NCBI RefSeq assembly: GCF_036099295.1
Contig: NZ_CP107976.1
Span: 1,674,001 to 1,738,000 of the forward strand
Source of the DNA: Streptomyces sp. NBC_00358
GTDB taxonomy: Bacteria; Actinomycetota; Actinomycetes; Streptomycetales; Streptomycetaceae
Direction: 5' to 3'
Length of the DNA stretch: 64,000 nucleotides
The notes under the pieces were generated by a model. That model made no database searches and was not told where the DNA came from. It worked only from the letters and a program-made list of their open reading frames with translations. The translations under genes were made by a program, and so were the position numbers. Shown piece after piece: positions 18,493 through 26,565 of this stretch. The number at the start of each line of letters is the position of its first letter. Position 1 is the first letter of the stretch.

Positions 18493-19439
18493 CGCAACGT
18501 CGGCCAAGCGGGCGTGCGGTGATCGAACTCGTCGACGTACACAAGCGATTCGGCGAGGTCACAGCGGTCGACGGCCTGAACCTGCGGGTCGAGGCCGGCG
18601 AGGTGGTCGCCTTCCTCGGGCCGAACGGCGCGGGCAAGTCCACCACCATCGACCTGCTGCTGGGCCTGGCCAGGCCCGACTCGGGCACCGTCCGGGTCTG
18701 CGGCCGCCTCCCCGTGGACGCGGTCCGGCACGGCCTGGTGGCCGCCGCGCTGCAGAGCGGCGGCCTGCTGCGCGACTTCACGGTCGCCGAGACCGTCCGG
18801 TACGTCGCCTCCGTGTACCCGACGGCCAGACCGGTCGACCAGGTGCTGGAAGTGGCCGGGCTGACGTCGATCGCCGGACGACGGGTCGGCAAGTGCTCCG
18901 GCGGCGAGCAGCAACGGCTCCGCTTCGCGCTGGCCCTGCTGCCGGAACCGCGGTTGCTGGTTCTCGACGAGCCGACCACCGGCATGGACGTCGAGGCCCG
19001 GCAGGACTTCTGGAAGGCGGTCCGCCGCGATGCGGAACGCGGCCGGGCCGTGCTGTTCGCCACCCACTACCTCGACGAGGCCGACGCACACGCCGACCGG
19101 ATCGTGGTCGTACGGGAAGGCGTCGTGGTGGCCGACGGCCCGGCGGCGAGGATCAAGAACCTGGCGACCGGTCGCCGGATCCGGGTGCTCTGGCCCGGAG
19201 CCGAGCCGGCGACCGTCCAAGCCCTGCCCGGCGTGGACTCCGCGGAGGTGCACGGCGATTCGGTCCTGCTGAGCACCCGCGACTCCGACCGGGTCGCCCG
19301 CCATCTGCTGAACCACACCGCCGCCCGGGACCTGGAGATCACCGCCACCCTGGAGTCGGCCTTCGTGGCACTGACCGGCCGCGGCTCCTCCCGGTCGTTC
19401 GCGGGCGCCACCGAGTCCGACCCCGAGGAGCGCGGATGA
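18489..19439 (+). CDS. ABC transporter ATP-binding protein (rightward operon)
   Basis: The 316-residue ATPase has Walker A GPNGAGKSTT, signature CSGGEQQRL, Walker B LLVLDEPTTGMD and TTHYLDEAD-like FATHYLDEAD. The signature begins CSGGE rather than LSGGQ, and overall it differs clearly from the ATPase at 6915, so the two pairs are not recent duplicates. Coupled by ATGA overlaps to the genes on both sides. Likely exports the mature peptide or confers immunity. Confidence 0.9.
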   Translation: MTQRRPSGRAVIELVDVHKRFGEVTAVDGLNLRVEAGEVVAFLGPNGAGKSTTIDLLLGLARPDSGTVRVCGRLPVDAVRHGLVAAALQSGGLLRDFTVAETVRYVASVYPTARPVDQVLEVAGLTSIAGRRVGKCSGGEQQRLRFALALLPEPRLLVLDEPTTGMDVEARQDFWKAVRRDAERGRAVLFATHYLDEADAHADRIVVVREGVVVADGPAARIKNLATGRRIRVLWPGAEPATVQALPGVDSAEVHGDSVLLSTRDSDRVARHLLNHTAARDLEITATLESAFVALTGRGSSRSFAGATESDPEERG

Positions 19440-20212
19440 CCCACGTCACGGCCGACCCCGAGGCCTCCGCCCGGCCGCCGTACGGCGGATTCAACACGGT
19501 GGCCCTGCGACTGGAGGCGCGACGGGTGCTGCGCAACCGGCGCACCCTGGTCTTCGCCCTGGGAATGCCCGCACTGTTCTTCCTCTCCTTCGGCCTGCCG
19601 CAGGCCGGCCGGGCCGCGGGAGAGACGGGGGTGCGCCAGCTCACCATGATCAACATGGCGGTCTACGGCTCGATGCTCGCCGCCACCTCCTGCGGCGCCG
19701 CCGTCGCGATCGAACGAAGCGTCGGCTGGACCAGGCAACTGCGCATCACGCCGCTGCTCCCGCTCGCCCACCTGGCGATCAAGGTGCTGACCGCGATGCT
19801 GCTCGGACTGCTTTCGGTGGCCGTGGAGTTCACCCTCGGCGCGGCCTCCGGAGTGCGGGCCCCGCTGCGGGTCTGGCTGCTCTCCGGCCTGATCGCCTGG
19901 CTCGGCTCCTCGGTCTTCGCCGCCCTCGGCCTCTTCGCGGGATTCGTGCTGCCCTCCGAGAACGTCATGCAGTTCGTCGGCCCCGCACTGGCACTGCTCG
20001 CCCTGTGCGGCGGCCTGTTCGTCCCGCTGCCCTTCCTGCCGGAGTCGGTCCGCTCCTTCGCCCCGTTCACCCCCGGCTACGGAGTCGGTCAACTCGCCCG
20101 CCTCCCCCTCACCGGCGGCCCGGTCGGCGTGGCACTGGCCAACCTCACGATCTGGGCGACGGTCTTCCTCGCGGGAGCCGCCTGGCTGTACCGCCGCGAC
20201 CCGGCCCGGTAG
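19436..20212 (+). CDS. ABC-2 type exporter permease (rightward operon)
   Basis: The 258-residue membrane protein shows an N-terminal cytoplasmic tail, a first hydrophobic segment (RTLVFALGMPALFFLSFGL) and about five more, ending AAWLYRRDPAR. It is the last gene of the rightward RiPP operon and pairs with the ATPase directly upstream, whose stop overlaps its ATG. Confidence 0.88.
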   Translation: MTHVTADPEASARPPYGGFNTVALRLEARRVLRNRRTLVFALGMPALFFLSFGLPQAGRAAGETGVRQLTMINMAVYGSMLAATSCGAAVAIERSVGWTRQLRITPLLPLAHLAIKVLTAMLLGLLSVAVEFTLGAASGVRAPLRVWLLSGLIAWLGSSVFAALGLFAGFVLPSENVMQFVGPALALLALCGGLFVPLPFLPESVRSFAPFTPGYGVGQLARLPLTGGPVGVALANLTIWATVFLAGAAWLYRRDPAR

Positions 20213-20290
20213 CCGGCCGGCGGCACGGTCGGACGCGGCCGGGCCGGCCCGCCGACTGCCATCGGCCGCACGGTCGCCGGCTTGTCCGAG

Positions 20291-20310
20291 CTTGTCCCGG
20301 TCGGGACGAG
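20291..20310 (+). terminator. Possible end-of-operon stem-loop
   Basis: CTTGTCCC and GGGACGAG form an 8-bp stem (one G-U pair) around GGTC, about 80 bases after the last RiPP gene. There is no U-run. The rest of the 256-base gap (20213-20468) shows no gene. Confidence 0.3.
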
Positions 20311-20468
20311 CCGCTGTGGAGCGCTCCGCCCGTGGCGGGGAGTCGAACAGCATCCGAGGGTTCACAGGCGCCGGGGTCGCGCCGGAGCCGAAGGCGGGGG
20401 AAGTCGACAACCATGCGGATCTCCCGCGAGGTCCGTACCCGTGTGGTGCCCGACAGGGCCATGTCCTC

Positions 20469-20915
20469 TCAGCCCGGTCGGCCGTGGGAGCCCTCCTCAA
20501 GGGTCGCGCGAAGGGTGGCCAGGGTTGAGGCGATGCGGGTCAGGTCGTCAGGGGGAACCGCCGCGGTCAGCGAGATGAGCACGCTTTCGACCATGGGGCG
20601 GGAAGCGGCCAGCCGCTTCTCGCCCTCGGACGTGAGGCGCAGGACGGAAGAGCGGCGGTCCTGGGGGTGTGCGACCCGCAGGCACCAGCCCGCAGCCACC
20701 AGCCGGTCGACCGCCTTGCTGACGGCCCCGACGGTGATCGCCAGTTCACCGGCGATGTCGAGCACGCGGCACCCCGGCACACGGTCGATGATCTCCAGAA
20801 GCTCGAACTGCCCCAGCCCCAGCCCTTGCTCGGCGCGCAGCCGGGCACTCACGGCGTTGTAGAGCCGGGTCTCGACGCGGACGAGGTCGGTGAAGATCGG
20901 GGTGACGTGGCTCAC
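20469..20915 (-). CDS. MarR-family transcriptional regulator
   Basis: The 148-residue protein has a MarR winged helix-turn-helix: LLEIIDRVPGCRVLDIAGEL, then the recognition helix in TVGAVSKAVDRLVAAGW, and the wing HPQDRRSSVLRLT followed by EG. GTG start. It is divergent from the esterase gene at 21030, and three TTCC-N2-GGAA palindromes fill the 114-base gap, so it probably represses both. It lies directly after the RiPP operon, but nothing shows that it controls that operon. Confidence 0.9.
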   Translation of the reverse strand: MSHVTPIFTDLVRVETRLYNAVSARLRAEQGLGLGQFELLEIIDRVPGCRVLDIAGELAITVGAVSKAVDRLVAAGWCLRVAHPQDRRSSVLRLTSEGEKRLAASRPMVESVLISLTAAVPPDDLTRIASTLATLRATLEEGSHGRPG

Positions 20916-20931
20916 AGCATCTCTCCAGGTG

Positions 20932-20994
20932 GATTCCTGGGAATCATCTTCCTTGGAATCTGGTTGGGCTCAAGTGGATGGATTCCCAGGAATA
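20932..20994. promoter_or_regulatory. Three palindromic operator candidates between MarR and esterase genes
   Basis: Sites at 20934-20943 (TTCCTGGGAA), 20949-20958 (TTCCTTGGAA) and 20983-20992 (TTCCCAGGAA) share TTCC-N2-GGAA. The outer two extend to near-perfect GATTCCtgGGAATC-type palindromes. Centres are 15 and 34 bp apart. Position between divergent starts and similarity in size to MarR sites make them probable targets of the adjacent MarR protein. Confidence 0.7.
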
Positions 20995-21029
20995 CATCCT
21001 CGCACCCCGCCCACTCCGTGGAGGCCCCC

Positions 21030-21959
21030 ATGTCCCGACAGCAGCGCGACGCCCTGGATGCCATGTTCCGTTCCTCCCCTCGCAGCGAGACGCGGCCCAC
21101 TCCCGAGAAGCAGCGCAACGGTTTCGCCGGAGCTGTCACCCGCCCCGCGCCGGAGGGCGTCATCACCCGCAGGACCGTCCTGGGCGGCCGGCCGGCCCTG
21201 GAGCTGGAGCCGGCCGAAGTCGCCGGCCGCGGCCGACTGCTCTACCTGCACGGCGGCGGCTACGTCGTCGGCTCACCGGACACCCACGCGGGACTGGTCG
21301 GTGAACTGGCCCGCCGCGCCGGACTGCGAGCGATATCGGTGGATTACCGGCTGGCGCCCGAGCACCCCTTCCCCGCGGCCGTCGACGACGGGCTGGCGGC
21401 CTATCGTGAACTGCTGGCGGCGGGCACAGACGCACGGGACCTCGTCATGGCCGGCGACTCCGCCGGTGGCGGCCTGAGCATCGCCACACTGCTCGCGGCC
21501 CGGGAGGCCGGGCTGCCGCAACCGGCCGCCGTGGTCGTCTTCTCCCCGTGGGTCGACCTCACCCTCGCGGGCGGAAGCATCCGTTCCAAGGAGGGCGCCG
21601 ACCCCATTTTCACCGAGGCGGACGTGCGCGCCTACGCCGATCTCTACGTCGGCGCGGGCGACCGGGCGCATCCCCTGGCCAGCCCGGTGTTCGCCGACCT
21701 CACCGGGCTGCCCCCACTGCTCGTGCAGGTCGGGGCGAACGAGGTGCTGCTCGACGACGCGGTCCGGCTGGCCGGCCGCGCGGGCGCCGACGACATCGAG
21801 GTCACACTCGAAGTCGGGCCCGGTCTCCCCCACGTCTTCCAGCACCACTACGGCCACCTCGACGAGGCGGACGCCGCACTCGACCGGGCCGCCCGCTTTT
21901 TCACCGCCCACCTGGGCGCCGGGCACCCGGGCGCCGACCGTCTCGAACGGGCCCACTGA
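21030..21959 (+). CDS. Alpha/beta-hydrolase fold-3 esterase (hormone-sensitive-lipase family)
   Basis: The 309-residue protein has the HSL oxyanion motif YLHGGGYVVGS, the nucleophile elbow GDSAGG (Ser), an Asp candidate in GANEVLLDDA and a C-terminal His in LPHVFQHHY. Such enzymes hydrolyse short-chain esters. No signal peptide is seen. ATG at 21030 is chosen for its GTGGAGG ribosome site; the frame opens further upstream but would cover the operator palindromes. Expression is probably controlled by the divergent MarR protein. Confidence 0.9.
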   Translation: MSRQQRDALDAMFRSSPRSETRPTPEKQRNGFAGAVTRPAPEGVITRRTVLGGRPALELEPAEVAGRGRLLYLHGGGYVVGSPDTHAGLVGELARRAGLRAISVDYRLAPEHPFPAAVDDGLAAYRELLAAGTDARDLVMAGDSAGGGLSIATLLAAREAGLPQPAAVVVFSPWVDLTLAGGSIRSKEGADPIFTEADVRAYADLYVGAGDRAHPLASPVFADLTGLPPLLVQVGANEVLLDDAVRLAGRAGADDIEVTLEVGPGLPHVFQHHYGHLDEADAALDRAARFFTAHLGAGHPGADRLERAH

Positions 21960-22075
21960 CGTCGGCCCCGGCGGCCTGCACGTGATCAACAAACCGCATG
22001 ACGCACCTTGACCGGGTCACGTTGCGCTTCACCCCAGCCAAGTGCGCCGGCCCCAGCCGGCCGCAGGAATGATCA

Positions 22076-22110
22076 AGGGGCCGTTTCAGATCTCCTCTGA
22101 AACGGCCCCT
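22076..22110. terminator. Strong inverted-repeat terminator beside tRNA-Pro
   Basis: AGGGGCCGTTTCAGA and TCTGAAACGGCCCCT form a perfect 15-bp stem with a 5-base loop. It lies 20 bases beyond the 3' end of the leftward tRNA and about 115 bases after the rightward esterase, so it can serve both. Confidence 0.8.
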
Positions 22111-22129
22111 GATTTGATACTTCGTAAAG

Positions 22130-22203
<74 letters not shown>

Positions 22204-22262
22204 ATGCCCGTCTGACCTGGGGTTTCCCCTGGCTGGACGTGCACGGAAACAATACCGCACTC

Positions 22263-23762
22263 CTACCGGTGGTCGCGCACCCGTTTCCCGTGGGCCGGTT
22301 CGAGCGGTGCGCCGCCGGTGGTGGCGCGCGTCCGGGACACGGGGCCGTCGACGCGCACCAGATTGCGCACCGCGGGGACCGAGAGCAGGGCCGTGGAGAC
22401 GACGAGGGTCATGACACCGGCCACGAGCAGGACGTTGTCGGCGCCGAGGGCCGCGGAGGCGGGTCCCGCGAGCGCCTGACCCACCGGCATCATCGCCAGG
22501 GAGCCCGCGACGTCGTAGGCGTGAATGCGGTTGAGGACGTCGGGCGCGACCTGTGTCTGCACGCTGGTCGCCCACATCACACCCCAGAGCGACATACCGG
22601 CTCCGGCTATCACCGCTCCCGCCGACATGGCGGCCACGCCGAGCCCCGCCCCGACGGACGCGGGGAAGCAGGCGAAGGCGAAGAGGGCGAAAGAACCGGC
22701 GCGCAGCATGCGGCGCGGCCGCAGCCGCAGGGCCACCAGCCCGCCGATGACCGTACCGGCGCCGAGGGCGGAGTTGATCAGGCCGTAGGCGCGCGCGCCG
22801 TGCCGCTGCACCACCTCGGTCGCCACCAGGGGGACGGTCGGGCCCCAGACCGAGATCATGTAGACGCACCAGATCAGGATGACGGCCCACAGCCAGGTAC
22901 GGGATCTGAACTCCCGCCATCCTTCGGCGAGATCGGCCGTGAAGCTGCCGCCGTGCGCCCGGCCGCCGGTGACGGCCGGGGGAAGGCGGAGCAGCAGCAG
23001 GCACAGGGCACTCAGCGCGAAGGTGCCGGCGTGGGCGACGAAGACCCCTCCGGCGGAGGCGAACGCGACCAGCAGACCCGCGAGGGCGGGACCGGCGAGC
23101 TGGGCAGCCGACTCGGCGATCCGGATGGCGCCGTTGGCCCCCTGGATGTCGGTGGCGAGGCGCGGCACGGTGCTGGCGACGCCGGGCTGGAAGACCGCGC
23201 CCGCCACGCCGTTGACCGCGCCGATCACGCAGATCTGCCAGAGGATCACGTGGTCGGTGAAGAAGAGGGTTGCTGCGGTCGACTGGGTCACCAGGCGCGC
23301 GAGGTCGGCGCCGATCATCAGTCTGCGGGTGCTGAACCGGTCGGCGATCACCCCGCCGAAGACCACCAGTCCGGCGAACGGGGCGGCCGACGCTGCCATG
23401 GCGAGGCCGACGGCGCCCACCCCGTAGCCGTACCGCAGCAGTCCGGCGGCGAGGGCCACCGGCAGCATGGTGTCGCCCAGCCGGGCGAAGGCACGCGCGA
23501 CGAAGAACAGGGCGAAGTCCCGTGACCAGACCGGCCGGGGCGGCCGGTCGGCGACGGACTCTCCCCGCACCGAACCGCCGGACGGCTCCCCGTACGACGG
23601 TTCTCCGTTCGGCGGTGCTGCGTACGGCGGTTCTCCATACGACGGTTCCCCGTACGGCGGTGCTGCGCAAGGCGATGCCGCGTACCTCGGTTCTCCGTAC
23701 GACGGTTCTCCGTGCGACGGCTCTGCGTACAGCGATTCCTCGCCCGATGACGTACCGGTCAT
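22263..23762 (-). CDS. MFS transporter (TMS/enterobactin-exporter-like) with repetitive N-terminus
   Basis: The 499-residue protein has a hydrophilic head of about 75 residues followed by roughly 12 hydrophobic segments. MFS loop A is visible as FGGVIADRFSTRRLM. The head is built of degenerate five-residue units such as PSYGE and PPYAA, encoded by a 15-base DNA repeat. The ATG at 23762 has GGAGGGGG upstream and is preferred over one 15 codons earlier. The substrate is unknown; drug or siderophore efflux is typical of the family. It is separated from neighbours and from the tRNA by short gaps. Confidence 0.85.
   Translation of the reverse strand: MTGTSSGEESLYAEPSHGEPSYGEPRYAASPCAAPPYGEPSYGEPPYAAPPNGEPSYGEPSGGSVRGESVADRPPRPVWSRDFALFFVARAFARLGDTMLPVALAAGLLRYGYGVGAVGLAMAASAAPFAGLVVFGGVIADRFSTRRLMIGADLARLVTQSTAATLFFTDHVILWQICVIGAVNGVAGAVFQPGVASTVPRLATDIQGANGAIRIAESAAQLAGPALAGLLVAFASAGGVFVAHAGTFALSALCLLLLRLPPAVTGGRAHGGSFTADLAEGWREFRSRTWLWAVILIWCVYMISVWGPTVPLVATEVVQRHGARAYGLINSALGAGTVIGGLVALRLRPRRMLRAGSFALFAFACFPASVGAGLGVAAMSAGAVIAGAGMSLWGVMWATSVQTQVAPDVLNRIHAYDVAGSLAMMPVGQALAGPASAALGADNVLLVAGVMTLVVSTALLSVPAVRNLVRVDGPVSRTRATTGGAPLEPAHGKRVRDHR
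23570..23750. repeat. In-frame 15-bp tandem repeat in the MFS gene
   Basis: Degenerate units resembling GTACGACGGTTCTCC recur about a dozen times, always in phase with the MFS reading frame, giving alternating YGEPS/YGEPP and YAAPP-like pentapeptides. Unit divergence suggests the array is not very recent. The length of such arrays often varies between strains. Confidence 0.8.
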
Positions 23763-23897
23763 CCCGATCGCCCCCTCCCCCTGGAGCCGCCCCCGCGGCT
23801 CCCCCACGAAGCCGTCCGTCCCGCTCCTCGGCCCATGGCCTGCGGATCACGTCCGCTTCGGATCATGCCACGGGGCGGCGACGGCGAACGGGCCGTT

Positions 23898-24257
23898 TCA
23901 GTCGGCGGACGGGAGCCCCAACTCGGGGTGGGCGTCGATCAGTCGGGGCGTGGCCGCCTGCCGCCAGGAGTCGGCGAGGATGGCCCGGAGCTCGTCGTCG
24001 TCCTCCAAGGCGGCGAGCCGGGCCCGGACCCAGGCGAAACCGGCCTCGTGGTCGGCGATCCAGAACTTCCCCGGCTCGGCCAGGACCAGTTCGTCGCGCT
24101 CCTCCTTCGGGCAGCGCACGGCGATGGAGGTCTCCGCCTCGGGCAGCGTGGCGAACATCTTTCCCGCGACCCGGAAGGTGGGCATGCTCCAGGCGATCTT
24201 CTCCGTCGTGTCCGGCAAGGAGAGGGCGATACGGCGTACGTCTTCGGCATCCGGCAT
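23898..24257 (-). CDS. MmcQ/YjbR-family DNA-binding-like protein
   Basis: The 119-residue protein matches the YjbR fold pattern: an N-terminal DAEDVRRIALSLPDTTEKIA, FRVAGKMFATL, and the C-terminal SWRQAATPRLIDAHPEL. Family members have a CyaY-like fold, and their function is unproven. The ATG at 24257 gives the usual family length; a GTG three codons earlier is possible. No ribosome site is clear. Confidence 0.8.
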   Translation of the reverse strand: MPDAEDVRRIALSLPDTTEKIAWSMPTFRVAGKMFATLPEAETSIAVRCPKEERDELVLAEPGKFWIADHEAGFAWVRARLAALEDDDELRAILADSWRQAATPRLIDAHPELGLPSAD

Positions 24258-24424
24258 GAGACGCACGGTAGCCAATGGCACTGACATCGACGCGGTGAAG
24301 CCCGACGTCAGCGCCGGATCGGGCGGGCCGCCCGGAGATCCGGCCGGCCTGCCGCCCGTCGATCCGGCGGTGCCGCCACGCGATGCCACCGGGCCGGTCC
24401 CGTGCCCCGCCCCGCCGAGACCTG

Positions 24425-24961
24425 TCACCGGTCGCCGGCGGGCGCTCCCAGCCGCTTGTAGAAGATCGTCGTCGGATGCAGGTCGCCGGACGGTGTGGTC
24501 GCGTAGTCGGGTATCTCCCCCAGCCGGGTCCAGCCCGCGGCGAGGTAGAGGGACTCGGCGGGGCTGTCCGCCTCGGTGTCCAGATGGAGGAGCGTGACTC
24601 CCGCGGCTGCCGCCGCGCTCTCCGCGGTCGTGAGCAGCGTACGGCCGAGGCCCTGTCCGCGGCCGTCCCGGTGAACCATGAGTTTGACGAGTTCGGCGCG
24701 GTGGCGGCTGTTGGGCTTGTCTGGGAAGTCGAGCCCGACGGTGCCGAGCAGCCGGTCGTCGCCGTGGGCCACCCAGACCGCGAGGCGCCCGGCCGAGACC
24801 GCGTCCGCGCGCTCCCGCCACCAGGCGACGGCCGCCGGGCGGCCGAGCGGTACGAGGAATCCGATCGAGGCACCGCCGTCCACCGTGTCGATGAGCAGGT
24901 CCGCCAACTCATCGGCCACAGCGTGGAGTTCGGCCGCGGTGAGGCGCGCGACGGTGATCAC
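24425..24961 (-). CDS. GNAT-family N-acetyltransferase
   Basis: The 178-residue protein has the acetyl-CoA motif MVHRDGRGQGLGRTLL and a C-terminal LYLAAGWTRLGEIPDYA. The substrate is unknown. The GTG start overlaps the stop of the XRE regulator gene (GTGA), so they are co-translated; the regulator probably controls this enzyme. Confidence 0.85.
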   Translation of the reverse strand: MITVARLTAAELHAVADELADLLIDTVDGGASIGFLVPLGRPAAVAWWRERADAVSAGRLAVWVAHGDDRLLGTVGLDFPDKPNSRHRAELVKLMVHRDGRGQGLGRTLLTTAESAAAAAGVTLLHLDTEADSPAESLYLAAGWTRLGEIPDYATTPSGDLHPTTIFYKRLGAPAGDR

Positions 24962-25530
24962 GGCAGCACCACCGCCAGCGCGTACCGGACATCCCCGGGG
25001 CCGGGGCAGCCGAAGCGCGTCGGGCCCCACACCCGCCACCGGAGGCAGTCGCCGGCGTCGAGGCGGTGCCGGACGTCCTGCGCGGTCACGTCGAGTGTTC
25101 CGTCGAGGACCCAGACATGCTGCTCCAGGCCCGGCACGGGGGGCCTGTCGTAGGCGAGGTCCGCGCCCGCCGTGAGCCGCCCCTCGACCAGTTCACCGCG
25201 CAGTCCCGGGTGCGGCGGAGAGACCGACCGCCGGACGAACCCCGAGGCCGTGTCCGTCCAGACCTTCTGCTCGGCGGCGCGGACCAGCAGCGCGGGCTCC
25301 CCCTCCACCTCGCTGAGCAGGAGCGACATGGTCCGCCCGTACACATGGCAGAGGCGGTTCAGCAGGGAGGCCGTGGGACTGATCTCGGCGCGCTCGACAC
25401 GGGAGAGGGTCGACCGGCTGATTCCGCTGCGCTCCGCCAACTCCCCCAGGGTCCAGCCCCGTTCGGCCCTCAACTCGGCCAGTCGCGCCGCGAGCCTGGC
25501 GTCGACGTCGACGATGTCATCCCTTCCCAT
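24958..25530 (-). CDS. XRE-family regulator with cupin domain
   Basis: The 190-residue protein has an N-terminal helix-turn-helix (LAERSGISRSTLSRVERAEI) and a C-terminal cupin-like sensor domain (LEQHVWVLDGTLDV, LDAGDCLRW). Two TCCC-N6-GGGA palindromes at 25525-25557 overlap its start codon and promoter, consistent with autorepression. It heads a two-gene unit with the GNAT enzyme. Confidence 0.88.
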   Translation of the reverse strand: MGRDDIVDVDARLAARLAELRAERGWTLGELAERSGISRSTLSRVERAEISPTASLLNRLCHVYGRTMSLLLSEVEGEPALLVRAAEQKVWTDTASGFVRRSVSPPHPGLRGELVEGRLTAGADLAYDRPPVPGLEQHVWVLDGTLDVTAQDVRHRLDAGDCLRWRVWGPTRFGCPGPGDVRYALAVVLP

Positions 25531-25557
25531 ATCAGGGACGCTATCCCAAATACGGGA
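25525..25557. promoter_or_regulatory. Paired operator palindromes at the XRE start
   Basis: TCCCATATCAGGGA (25525-25538) and TCCCAAATACGGGA (25544-25557) are two TCCC-N6-GGGA sites with centres 19 bp apart, about two helical turns. The first spans the ATG of the XRE gene (25528-25530). Probable binding sites of that protein. Confidence 0.7.
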
Positions 25558-25580
25558 ACGAGACGAGAGTGCCCCTCGGC

Positions 25581-26486
25581 TCAGTCGACCGTCGCCGCCT
25601 GCGCCAGGGCCTCCAGGACCGGCCGGATCAGCGGATGGCCCTCCGCTCCCCGGCGTACGGCGGCGAAGACGCGGCGGGTGGGCGCGGTGCCGTCGACCGG
25701 GCGGACGACCACACCCGTCAGCTCCATGCCGCGCAGCGCCGAGCGGGGCACCAGGGCGACGCCCGCGTCGGCGGAGGCGAGGGCGACGACGGCCCGGAAG
25801 TCGTCCGAGGAGTGTTCGAGGCGCGGCTGGAATCCGGCGTTCTCGCAGGCCAGGACGACCACGTCATGACAGGGGTTGCCCGGGTACGGGCCGATCCACG
25901 GGTCCTTCGCCAGTTCGGCGAGTGGCACCTCCTCGGCGTCGGCCAGGCGGTGGGTGACGGGGACGACCGCGTCGAAGGGCTCGGCGTAGAGCGGGACGTG
26001 GGTCAGCCGCGGGTCGTCGGCGTCCGGGGCACCCCGGTATTCGACGGCCACCGCGATGTCGACCTGCCGGTCGAGCACCATCGGCAGGCTCGCGTCGCCC
26101 TCGGCGTCCTGGACGCGGACGAGGATGCCGGGCGCCGTGACGGCGAGGCGGGCCAGCGCGGGGGCCACCACCAGGCCGATGCCGGTCGCGAAGGAGGCCA
26201 CCGTGACCGTACCGGCGGAGCCCGAACTGTAAGCGGCCAACTCGGCCTCCGCGCGCTCCAGTTGGGCAAGGACGGCATGGGTGTGGCCGAGCAGGATCTC
26301 GCCCGCGGGCGTCAGCCGCACCCCCTTGGCGCCGCGCTCGACGAGCCGGTGGCCCGTCTCCTGCTCCAGGGCGGTGAGCTGCTGCGAGACCGCCGAGGGC
26401 GTGAGATACAGCGCGGCGGCCGCCGCCGTCACCGTGCGGTGGTCGGCCACCGCACGAAGGATGTGGAGCCGCCGCGCTTCGATCAT
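25581..26486 (-). CDS. LysR-family transcriptional regulator
   Basis: The 301-residue protein shows the LysR helix-turn-helix (TAAAAALYLTPSAVSQQLTA) followed by the linker LVERGAKGVRLTPAGE. The periplasmic-binding-like effector domain spans about residues 90-295 (VASFATGIGLVVAPAL, DIAVAVEY, HSSDDFRAVVALA). It lies 79 bp after kbl on the same strand, so it may be co-transcribed with tdh-kbl or respond to a related metabolite; the target is not shown by the sequence. Confidence 0.9.
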   Translation of the reverse strand: MIEARRLHILRAVADHRTVTAAAAALYLTPSAVSQQLTALEQETGHRLVERGAKGVRLTPAGEILLGHTHAVLAQLERAEAELAAYSSGSAGTVTVASFATGIGLVVAPALARLAVTAPGILVRVQDAEGDASLPMVLDRQVDIAVAVEYRGAPDADDPRLTHVPLYAEPFDAVVPVTHRLADAEEVPLAELAKDPWIGPYPGNPCHDVVVLACENAGFQPRLEHSSDDFRAVVALASADAGVALVPRSALRGMELTGVVVRPVDGTAPTRRVFAAVRRGAEGHPLIRPVLEALAQAATVD

Positions 26487-26565
26487 GCGACCGATTCTCT
26501 CAGGTCACGCGCCTTTTCCGGCCATCGAGCCGGTGTGCGCCCCCGGCGCGAGGGCGCACCCGCCG

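Noticed and set aside
20469..20915. MarR protein as the dedicated regulator of the RiPP cluster
   Set aside because: Its probable operators lie between it and the esterase; no matching site was seen in the RiPP divergent promoter.
23570..23750. Possible CRISPR array
   Set aside because: Units are 15 bp, contiguous, without spacers, and stay in the MFS reading frame.
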